NCBI GenBank assembly: GCA_005776725.1
Contig: SXOO01000043.1
Location: 1 to 41,785 of the forward strand
From: Pseudomonadota bacterium
GTDB lineage: Bacteria > Myxococcota_A > UBA9042 > GCA-2863065
DNA length: 41,785 bases
Direction: 5' to 3'
The first letter of the stretch is position 1; each line of letters begins with the position of its first letter. The notes beneath the pieces were generated by a model, which was given only the letters and a program-made list of their open reading frames with translations, made no database searches and had not been told where the DNA came from. Below are positions 9,602 to 18,018 of this stretch, piece by piece. The translations under genes and the position numbers were made by a program.

Positions 9602-9618
9602 CCAGGGCGGCTCCCTGG
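9602..9618. terminator. Perfect 6-bp stem-loop between mcl and korA
   Basis: CCAGGG and CCCTGG flank a 5-base loop, about 85 bases after the mcl stop. No T-run follows, so it is at best a weak or factor-assisted terminator or an mRNA-stability hairpin. The rest of the 233-bp gap (9518-9750) shows GC-rich inverted sequence near 9560-9590 and no gene. Confidence 0.25.
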
Positions 9619-9750
9619 ATCGCGATGCTCGCTTTCTGGCGGGCACGCGCTATCTTACGCGGCCGACCGGGTCCGTGGAGGTCCGGTCACGCTTGCGTTT
9701 CCGGGTCTCGCGGGGCTCGGTGCGACCCACGAGACCCTCCGAGTAATCGA

Positions 9751-11594
9751 ATGACCACCCCAACTCAGGCGCGCACCGAACTCGACGCTGTCACGATCCG
9801 CTTCGCAGGCGATTCCGGCGACGGCATCCAGCTCACGGGCGACCAATTCACCTCTGCCACGGCGGTAGCGGGCAACGACCTCGCCACCCTGCCGGACTTT
9901 CCCGCCGAGATTCGAGCGCCGGCTGGCTCCCTGCCCGGCGTCTCCGGATTTCAGATTCAGTTCGCATCCTACGACGTGTTCACGCCGGGCGACGAAGCCG
10001 ACGTGCTGGTGATCATGAACGCCGCGGCGCTCAAGACCAACCTGCGCGCGCTGAAGCCCGGCGGCATGTTGATCGTGAACACGGACGGGTTCGGCGAGGT
10101 CAACCTCAAGAAGGCGGGCTACGCGGGCAACCCCTTGGACGACGCTTCGCTGAAGGGCTATGCGGTCTATAGGGTCCCGATCGAGACGCTCACAGTGGAG
10201 GCCACGGCTGGTCTCGACATCGCGTCCCGAGTGGCCCGGACCTGCAAGAACTTCTTCGCGCTCGGGCTCATGTACCACATGTTCGACCGGCCGATGGAGG
10301 AGACGCTCAAGTTCATCCAGGCCAAGTTCGCGGCGAAGAACCCCACCATCGCCGAGGCAAACCGGCGCGTGCTGCAGGCCGGCTGGAGCTACGCCGACAC
10401 GGCCGAGCTGTTCCCCGCGTCGTATCGCGTGCCACCCGCGCGAATCGTACCGGGCACGTACAAGAACATCCGAGGAAACGACGCGGTCGCGCTCGGGATC
10501 GTCGCCGCCAGCGTCAAGTCGGGGTTGCCCGCGTTCCTGGGGGCGTATCCGATCACGCCAGCGTCAGACATCCTGCACGCGCTGTCTCAGTACAAACACT
10601 TCGGTGTCAAGACGTTCCAGGCCGAGGACGAGATCGCCGGCTTCTGCGACGCGATCTGTGCCGCGTACGCCGGCGCGCTCGGAGTGACGCTGTCGTCGGG
10701 ACCCGGCGTGGCGCTGAAGACCGAGGCGATGGGTCTCGCACACATGATCGAGCTGCCGTTGGTGATCTGCAACATCCAGCGCGGCGGACCGAGCACGGGG
10801 CTGCCCACCAAAACCGAGCAGGCCGACCTCTTCCAGGCGGTCTTCGGCCGAAACGGCGAGACGCCTCTACCTGTCGTCTCCGCCTCGACGCCTGCGGACG
10901 CCTTCGAGGCGGCCTACGAGGCCTGCCGCATCGCGGTGAAGTTCATGACCCCGGTCATGTTCCTGTCAGATGGCTACATCGCGAACGGCGCGGAGCCCTG
11001 GCAGATCCCGGATCCCGACACGCTGAGACCGATCGACGTCTCTTTCCGCACGAACCCGGAGGGTTACCTCGCCTACGCGCGCGACCCAGAGACCCTCGCC
11101 CGTGAGTGGGTCAAACCAGGGACGCCCGGGCTCGAGCACCGCATCGGGGGGCTCGAGAAGGCCGACAAGACCGGGGACATCAGCTACGACCCCGACAACC
11201 ACGACTTCATGGTCCGTACGCGCGCAGAGAAGGTCGCCCGCGTGGCCAACGACATGCCGCCCACACCGGTGCTCGGCGATCCCGACGGAGACATCGTCGT
11301 CGTTGGCTGGGGCAGCACCTACGGGAGCATCGAGGCGGCGGTCCGCGCTGTGCGTGGTAAGGGTGTTCGTGCCGCGCACGTGCACCTCAGATATCTCAAC
11401 CCGCTTCCCAACGACCTCGAGGGGATCTTGCGGCGATATCGCCGCGTCCTGGTTCCGGAGATCAACCTCGGACAGCTGTCCTTCATCCTCCGCGGCCGCT
11501 ATCTGATCGACGCGCGCGGGTTCAATGTGGTGCGAGGGCAGCCGTTCAAGGTCTCCGCCCTCGTCAAGGCCATCGAAGAGTCTCTGGAGGCCGC

Positions 11595-11598
<4 letters not shown>
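9751..11598 (+). CDS. korA: 2-oxoglutarate:ferredoxin oxidoreductase, alpha subunit (gamma-alpha fusion)
   Basis: This encodes 615 residues from ATG 9751; the frame is open further upstream but homology starts with AVTIRFAGDSGDGIQLTG. The first ~190 residues are the gamma domain (SGDGI, PAEIRAPAG, SGFQIQFAS); the remainder is the alpha pyrimidine-binding domain with GAYPITPASDILH near residue 270 and GPSTGLPTKTEQADL near 350, both typical of KorA. With KorB it converts 2-oxoglutarate, CoA and oxidised ferredoxin to succinyl-CoA, CO2 and reduced ferredoxin, or the reverse in the reductive TCA cycle. The C-terminal transketolase-like domain is complete (VVGWGSTYGS to the end). It overlaps korB by GTGA. 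No ferredoxin-type subunit is adjacent, consistent with a two-subunit enzyme. Confidence 0.96.
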
Positions 11599-12611
<1,013 letters not shown>

Positions 12612-12618
12612 CCGTCGC

Positions 12619-13602
12619 GTGCCGCGCGCGCTGACGGCGCTCGGCGTCGTCGCTGTGCTCACGGCGGCGGCGGCGGCGGGGCACTGGTACTGGAAAGATG
12701 ACGACCGTCCCCCGATCACAGACATCCTGGGTCCACAACCCGGGGACCTCACGCCCGGTCTGGATGTGCTCGACAACGTCCGCAACTACGGGCTCGACGT
12801 TGACCTGCCTTATCGTTTCCGCACGGACTCGAACGGATTCCGCGGCACGAACCACGGCGCCGGCGGCGGCCCGCGGCTCTTGATCCTCGGCGACAGCTTT
12901 GCTTTCGGCATGGGGGTCGACGACGGAGCGACCTTCCCAGAGCAGCTCGAGGCAGCGCTCCGGCCAGAGCGCGCCACCGTCTTCAATGCCGGTGTACCCG
13001 GCTATACCATCACGGACCAGCTCGAGCTCTGGGACGCGAAGCTCCACGCGTTTCCGGTGGAGGTCGTGGTTCTCTGCCACACCGCAAGCGACATTCCCGA
13101 GATGGGCCGCCCCACCAGCCTGCGGCGTTTCCTGGCCTGGGACGACGAACAGCCCGCTACCGACCCCGGGGTAGCCGCGGTGGCGCAGACGTTCGAATCG
13201 AAGCGGGAGGCTGCGGTCGCCCATTGGACCGTCCCGGCCGAAGAGCGCCTTCGGCGATTCGGTGCGAGGGCCCCGGCCGTCTTTGCGCAGTGGCAGGTCG
13301 CCTGGCTCGAGACGGTGACGGAATTGGCGAAGCGGGTGAAGGGGGCGGGGAAGGTGTTCGTCGTGGTCTTGTGGGTCGAGGGCTACGGGCACTTCTCGGC
13401 CCACGTCAGTCCGCTGATGGCATCGTTACGACAGCTCGACGTCCCGGTCTTCCGCGGCCAGGGTGCCCTCGCCGCCAGCGGCGTGCGCGCCACTGATCTG
13501 TATCTACCAGACAAACATTTCTCCAGCTCGGGCAACGCGCTCGCCGCGCACCAGACCGCCGACTGGCTTCGCCGGGTATTGGCCTCCAGTCGCGTGTTCT
13601 AG
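12619..13602 (+). CDS. Membrane-anchored or secreted SGNH/GDSL-type hydrolase
   Basis: This encodes 327 residues from GTG 12619. The frame is open upstream inside korB, but only from this GTG does the product start with a hydrophobic anchor or signal (about residues 4-21). The nucleophile block GDSFAFGMGV (S93) is clear, followed by NAGVPGYT (block III-like) and a C-terminal LPDKHFSSSGN segment providing the Asp-His pair (about D298 and H300), as in AlgX/AlgJ-like and esterase SGNH enzymes. It could be an O-acetyl or acyl esterase acting on envelope glycans; the substrate cannot be read from sequence. The ribosome-binding site is weak, and the 7-bp gap after korB suggests coupled expression. 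Confidence 0.85.
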   Translation: MPRALTALGVVAVLTAAAAAGHWYWKDDDRPPITDILGPQPGDLTPGLDVLDNVRNYGLDVDLPYRFRTDSNGFRGTNHGAGGGPRLLILGDSFAFGMGVDDGATFPEQLEAALRPERATVFNAGVPGYTITDQLELWDAKLHAFPVEVVVLCHTASDIPEMGRPTSLRRFLAWDDEQPATDPGVAAVAQTFESKREAAVAHWTVPAEERLRRFGARAPAVFAQWQVAWLETVTELAKRVKGAGKVFVVVLWVEGYGHFSAHVSPLMASLRQLDVPVFRGQGALAASGVRATDLYLPDKHFSSSGNALAAHQTADWLRRVLASSRVF

Positions 13603-13693
13603 ACGCTTGGACCTACGTTCTCCGGTCCATCGTGCGACACTGCGGCGAGTTGGTTCCATATTGCGCGGAGTTCGCATCTGGTGTAGTGCTGCA

Positions 13694-13717
13694 GTTGTAC
13701 GGGTGGTGCCGTACAAC
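13694..13717. promoter_or_regulatory. Perfect 9+9 bp inverted repeat, candidate TetR operator
   Basis: GTTGTACGG and CCGTACAAC are perfect reverse complements around a 6-base spacer, 38 bp before the TetR start codon. This size and position are typical of autoregulatory TetR operators. A second, smaller inverted repeat (TCCGA/TCGGA with 4-base spacer) sits at 13719-13732. Nothing comparable was seen in the other intergenic regions except a GC-rich palindrome near 20960. Confidence 0.6.
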
Positions 13718-13754
13718 GTCCGATAGCTCGGACCTAAGCAACTATGGGGGAATA

Positions 13755-14417
13755 ATGGGACGTAGACCAATGACTCATGATCAACGCGCGAAGATGCGCG
13801 CGAAGATCCTCGAGGCGGCGCGAGATCGCTTCCTCGAAGAAGGCCTCGACGGCCTGTCCATGCGGAGCATCGCGCAGCGCGTCGGCGTGAGCTCGATGAC
13901 TCTGTACCTGTACTACGAGAGCCGTCAGGACATCGTTCGCCACATCACCATCGAGGGCTTCAAGGTCCTCAACGCTGAAGTGGAGAAAGCCGCGAAGGCG
14001 TCCAAGGCCGGGGATCGCATCCGCGACATCGCCAACGGATACCTGAAGTGGGCGTTGGACAACCGGCGCTTCTACTCGGCCATGTTCACCTACCTCACGG
14101 ACGACTTCGCGGTCGCTCCCGAGGATCCGCTGCTCGCTGGGCCTTCCAACGTGGTCGCCGACCACATCAAGAAGGCTTTTGTGCAGTCGGGCCACTCCGA
14201 CGCATCGGCTGCGCTGTACTCCACCATCCTCTGGAGCACCCTTCACGGGATCGCGACGCTCCAGATCGGTGGCCAGGTGAAGCAGCGAGGCTCGGATGTG
14301 GACACGCTGGTGCGGCAGTTCCTGGCCACGGCCACGGCTTACCTTGGTGACATCAAGGCGGAGGCTCCGGCCGCTGCTCCTGCCAAGGCGGCCCCGGCGA
14401 AGGCCAAGAAGAAGTAG
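13755..14417 (+). CDS. TetR/AcrR-family transcriptional regulator with Lys/Ala/Pro tail
   Basis: This encodes 220 residues. ATG 13755 is chosen because GGGGGAA lies just upstream and the TetR N-terminal domain starts within ten residues. The helix-turn-helix is at about residues 32-60 (LSMRSIAQRVGVSS, then MTLYLYYESRQDIV). The C-terminal ligand-binding and dimerisation domain includes WALDNRRFYSAMFTYLTDD and an IATLQIGGQ helix. The last ~20 residues are an unstructured Ala/Pro/Lys tail ending AKAKKK, reminiscent of histone H1-like or HU-like tails and unusual for TetR proteins. It probably represses itself through the palindrome upstream; other targets may be the SGNH gene or genes outside the window. 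No transporter is adjacent. Confidence 0.93.
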   Translation: MGRRPMTHDQRAKMRAKILEAARDRFLEEGLDGLSMRSIAQRVGVSSMTLYLYYESRQDIVRHITIEGFKVLNAEVEKAAKASKAGDRIRDIANGYLKWALDNRRFYSAMFTYLTDDFAVAPEDPLLAGPSNVVADHIKKAFVQSGHSDASAALYSTILWSTLHGIATLQIGGQVKQRGSDVDTLVRQFLATATAYLGDIKAEAPAAAPAKAAPAKAKKK

Positions 14418-14741
14418 GGCAAACGCACGAGGCGCCGAGTATGGCAGCTGGCCACCAAGGCCAGAAATGGACGACGAGTTCGTCCGGCAGGACGGCGGGT
14501 GAGTTGAGAGGGGTCCTTCGCCGTGGAGCCATCAGGAATCACCTGGTGGGACCACGATGGGTGATCCAGAGCAGCCCACTCGCCGTTTCGCGTTTAAGGA
14601 GATGCCCGCCCAGATCTTGACAGCGGGCCACCCATCTGAAGACTCAACCGGCTCATGGGAGTGGTTCCCTCCCCCCGGGACACCCGTTCAGCGATTCGGG
14701 CTCCCGTGCTCGTAATCCCAGCGCCAGTGAGTGCCTCGATC
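14418..14741. other. Intergenic stretch after tetR
   Basis: This is 324 bp with no convincing gene. A 37-codon frame from ATG 14602 has AAGGAG directly abutting the ATG, which is too close, and its product looks random. No terminator with a T-run was seen. It probably contains the promoter of the peptidase gene. Confidence 0.4.
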
Positions 14742-16130
14742 ATGCTCCGCCTCCCCGTTCTGCTGGTGCTACTGCTGCTGCCCGGCGTGGCCGCTGCGGC
14801 GCCGCCGGCGAAGGACCGTGCACCCGCGCTCAGGAGCTTGGCTACGCGCCACTTCGTGCTCCGGACCAACGCCAGCGAGGCCTACGCCCGATCACTCGGC
14901 GACAAACTCGACAGCTACGTCAGCCAGCTCAACGTCCTGCTCCCTGCGCTCCTGCAGGAGCGAATCGAGCCGATTCGCCCGAACATCGTGGTGTGGGAGA
15001 GGCAGGAGGAGTACCAACGCCAGGCTCGGGAGAGCGCGCCTCAGCTCGTGAACAATGGCGGGTACTACGACGGGGCCACGCGGACGATCGTCACCTACCG
15101 CTACAACAACTCCCTGCAGCTGTACTTCCACGAGATCCTCCACGCGATCATGGGGGAGGTGTTCCGAGACCACTACTTCTTCCGCTATTCGCGCCCGAAC
15201 TGGCCTATCTGGTTCGACGAGGGCCTCGCAGAGTACTTCGGTAGCTTCGAAGCCGATGGAGCCGGTGTCCGCATCGCGGCCCGAAACCGCACCAAGATCG
15301 CCTACCTGATCAACGCGCTCGACACAGGGACGCTCGTGTCGCTTCGCTCACTGCTGACCGCGCCGAGCGAGCGGTACAGTGGCACGTCGATGAACCTGTA
15401 CTACGCCCAGGCGTGGGGGCTGGTGGACTTCCTGGTGAAGACCAAGCCCTACGACGAGGCGTTCCCCAAGTTCTATCGGGCCATACGCACGGACGTCGAC
15501 GGACTCACCGCCTTCAAGCAAGCCTTCGGCGACGATCTCGACAAACTCGACGCAGAGTGGCGGGCACACCTGTGGAGCCTCGGGGGAATCCCCGCAGGGT
15601 GGAATCCGCTCTTCAACGGCGTCAACATCGACGAATGGACGGTCCACGAGGGCGGCAGCTGGACCACGATGGATCAAGCGATCGTGGGGCGCGGGGACGA
15701 GAACTACAACTACCTCATCCGGAGCGACCTGCCTCACACCGCGTTCAGCCTACGCGCCGACGTCCTCATCGAGCGGGGCACGACCGGGCTCATCCTCGGC
15801 AACAACTTCCACGGCGAGTATCCGTACTACTACCTGATCGACCTCTCCCGCGATCACGTAACGCTTCGCCGCGCTTACTCCGCCACACGGATCGCCACGC
15901 TTCGCGAGGCCCAGCCGCACCTCCCTGAGGACGAGTGGGTGCCGCTCTTGATCTCTGTGGTCGACCGGCGGATCCAGGTCCGCGTCAACGACCAGCTCGT
16001 GTTCGAGGAGCGCGACGACCGCGACCGCCGCTACTCGCTGTTCGGCGCGTACCTCTACCAGGGGTCCGCGCGGTTTCGGGGTATCGCGGTCAAGAGCGAG
16101 CTGCCCACACCGCCCGCCGCGCCGCGCTGA
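14742..16130 (+). CDS. Secreted DUF1570-like zinc metallopeptidase fused to DUF1080-like (laminin-G-fold) domain
   Basis: This encodes 462 residues. ATG 14742 is used because a textbook signal peptide follows (LLVLLLLPGVAAAA, cleavage near residue 20). Residues about 25-290 are a gluzincin-type domain: HEILH at 130-134 and, thirty residues on, FDEGLAEYF (E160 the likely third zinc ligand). This matches the peptidase domain often called DUF1570 or 'basic secretory protein-like'. Residues about 300-460 start with WNPLFNGVNIDEWTVHEGG and continue VVGRG-like strands as in DUF1080, a sugar-binding or glycosidase-like jelly roll. The combination suggests a periplasmic or outer-surface peptidase targeted to a glycan or glycoprotein. 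The channel gene starts 3 bp after its stop. Confidence 0.85.
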   Translation: MLRLPVLLVLLLLPGVAAAAPPAKDRAPALRSLATRHFVLRTNASEAYARSLGDKLDSYVSQLNVLLPALLQERIEPIRPNIVVWERQEEYQRQARESAPQLVNNGGYYDGATRTIVTYRYNNSLQLYFHEILHAIMGEVFRDHYFFRYSRPNWPIWFDEGLAEYFGSFEADGAGVRIAARNRTKIAYLINALDTGTLVSLRSLLTAPSERYSGTSMNLYYAQAWGLVDFLVKTKPYDEAFPKFYRAIRTDVDGLTAFKQAFGDDLDKLDAEWRAHLWSLGGIPAGWNPLFNGVNIDEWTVHEGGSWTTMDQAIVGRGDENYNYLIRSDLPHTAFSLRADVLIERGTTGLILGNNFHGEYPYYYLIDLSRDHVTLRRAYSATRIATLREAQPHLPEDEWVPLLISVVDRRIQVRVNDQLVFEERDDRDRRYSLFGAYLYQGSARFRGIAVKSELPTPPAAPR

Positions 16131-16133
16131 GCC

Positions 16134-17975
16134 ATGGGGCGTTCCCGCCGCCACGAGCTCCGGGCGCGCCTTGGACGTACTCTAGCAAGCGTCGCAGCTT
16201 CCGAAGAGCGACAACAGCGCCTTGTGCGGCTCCTTCGGGCGGCCGCCTCGATGGTCGCGGTGCTGATCGGGGGCACGCTGGGCTACGACTGGCTCACCGA
16301 GGGGCGCTACGGCTGGTTCCGCTGCCTCTACATGACCGTGATCACCGTCTCCACCGTGGGCTACGAGCAGATCATCCCCCCGGAGAGCCGCGGGGTGATC
16401 GTCCTCAACATGCTGCTCATCCTCTTCGGGGGGGGCGCGATCCTGTATTTCATCAGCGCCGTCACGTCGCTCGTCATCGAAGGGGACCTGGTCCACGGGC
16501 TCTTCCGCCGCAGGGTAGAGCGCGCGGTGGCGCGGCAAAGGCAGCACGTGATCGTGGTTGGGCTCGGCCGCATGGGCCGCGCAGCAGCGGTCGAGCTGTG
16601 GCACAGCGGGGCGCCGATCGTGGCGGTGGATCACGACGACGGCCGTATCGGCGAGCTCAGCGCGGAGCTCGGCGAGCCGCCGCCGTTCGTCGTCGGGGAC
16701 GCGCTGGACGATGACGCGCTCGAGGCCGCCGGCATCATCCACGCGGCTGGCCTCGTGGCCGCTATGCCGGAGGACCGCGACAACCTCTATCTCACCGTCA
16801 TCGCACGCGGAATGAACCCGCGACTTCGCATCGTGGCGCGCGTGGATGACCCATCTGCGGCCGCCAAGCTCGCCGACTCGGGCGCCGATCACGTGGTGGT
16901 GCCGTCCGTGCTCGCGGCGCGGCGTCTGGCGCGCGAGCTGGTCGACCCAACGCTGGTTGCGTTCCTGGACCGCGCCTTTGGTCCAAGAGTCCGGAATGTC
17001 GCGATCGAGCTGCTCGAGGTGGCGCCCACCGAGGGGCTCGGCCGCCTTGCCGACAGGTACGCCGAGCGACGCGTCCTGGGGCTCCGCGAGCCCGAGTCCG
17101 ACCTCTATCGGTTCTGCCCTTCGCCGGAGCATCGACTCGTCCCCGGGCAGCGCCTCATCGTGCTCCCAGGCCAGGCAGGTGGCGATCGTCTCCCGCAAAC
17201 GGTGCCCCGCACCGGTCGTGTCGTCATTGCCGGCGGCGGGCGGGTCGGCCGCAACGTGGCCCTAGACCTCCTGGCGTCCGGTTTCCAAGACCTCGTAGTG
17301 GTCGACGCGGATATCAGTGTCGCGGAGAGCGGTGGTCCGGCTCCGTCGTCGAGCCCGGCTCGGCCGGGACTCCGGTGGGTCCACGGCTCGGCGCTCGACG
17401 ACGACACCCTGCGCGGCGCAGGTCTCCCCGGGGCGGCGGCGCTCGTGGCCGCGCTCCCCTCCGCGCGAGACAACGCCTATCTGTGCGTGGCGGCGCGCCG
17501 CCTCGAGCCCCGGATCCGCGTCGTCGCCCGGGTGGACCTCGAGGGCGAAGCGGAGCGCCTCCAGCGGGTCGGCGCCGACGGCGTGGCCTCAGTAGCGCTC
17601 ATCGGGGCCCGTCGCCTCCGGGACGCGATGGTCGAGCCCGAGCTGGCCCACCTGGACGCGATTGTGAGCGACGCAGAGGCGGGCTCCCTCTCCGCCCCAG
17701 CGCAGCAGCGGCCGGATGGCGTGGTCGGCTCGGGAGAGCTGATGCTTCGGGAGTTGATGGTGAATGCGTCCTCGCGGGTAGCCGGAAGAACCCTCGTGGA
17801 TGCCGCACACCACCTCGCCACGCTGTCTTCCGCGGTGCTCGTGGCGGCACGCCCCTCTCCGAAGAAGCCGTGGCTGTGGCGCCCTCAGGGCAGCTTGAAG
17901 CTGCGACCGGGCGTGCGCCTCCTCGCGCTCGGTCGACCGACCGAGCTCACCCGATTGGACGACTGGTTCGTCTAG
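16134..17975 (+). CDS. Potassium channel with two tandem RCK (TrkA-N/TrkA-C) modules
   Basis: This encodes 613 residues from ATG 16134. Two transmembrane helices (about 34-52 and 88-112) flank a pore loop with selectivity filter STVGYE (73-78); the usual final Gly of TVGYG is Glu. RCK1 follows with the nucleotide motif VVGLGRMGRA (141-150), VDHDDGRIGEL and GDALDDDAL, then RCK2 with VIAGGGRVGRN (about 365) and a TrkA-C-like end. The layout TM-pore-TM-RCK-RCK resembles GsuK of Geobacter, gated by ligands such as NAD and Ca2+. It sits in the inner membrane. The RCK2 acidic signature is partly replaced by a Ser/Pro insert, so ligand binding there is uncertain. The 3-bp gap to the peptidase gene suggests an operon. 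Confidence 0.93.
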   Translation: MGRSRRHELRARLGRTLASVAASEERQQRLVRLLRAAASMVAVLIGGTLGYDWLTEGRYGWFRCLYMTVITVSTVGYEQIIPPESRGVIVLNMLLILFGGGAILYFISAVTSLVIEGDLVHGLFRRRVERAVARQRQHVIVVGLGRMGRAAAVELWHSGAPIVAVDHDDGRIGELSAELGEPPPFVVGDALDDDALEAAGIIHAAGLVAAMPEDRDNLYLTVIARGMNPRLRIVARVDDPSAAAKLADSGADHVVVPSVLAARRLARELVDPTLVAFLDRAFGPRVRNVAIELLEVAPTEGLGRLADRYAERRVLGLREPESDLYRFCPSPEHRLVPGQRLIVLPGQAGGDRLPQTVPRTGRVVIAGGGRVGRNVALDLLASGFQDLVVVDADISVAESGGPAPSSSPARPGLRWVHGSALDDDTLRGAGLPGAAALVAALPSARDNAYLCVAARRLEPRIRVVARVDLEGEAERLQRVGADGVASVALIGARRLRDAMVEPELAHLDAIVSDAEAGSLSAPAQQRPDGVVGSGELMLRELMVNASSRVAGRTLVDAAHHLATLSSAVLVAARPSPKKPWLWRPQGSLKLRPGVRLLALGRPTELTRLDDWFV

Positions 17976-17981
17976 CGGACC

Positions 17982-18010
17982 GCCGCCGTTCCCCAGCGGG
18001 ATCCGGCGGC
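17982..18010. terminator. 7-bp GC stem between convergent channel and clpV genes
   Basis: GCCGCCG and CGGCGGC can pair around a 15-base loop in the 43-bp gap between the two convergent stop codons. There is no T-run on either side, so the call rests on position and pairing only. Confidence 0.3.
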
Positions 18011-18018
18011 ACCGAACC

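Noticed and set aside
14602..14715. 37-codon small ORF before the DUF1570-like gene
   Set aside because: AAGGAG directly abuts its ATG, which is too close, and the product has no feature supporting a real peptide.
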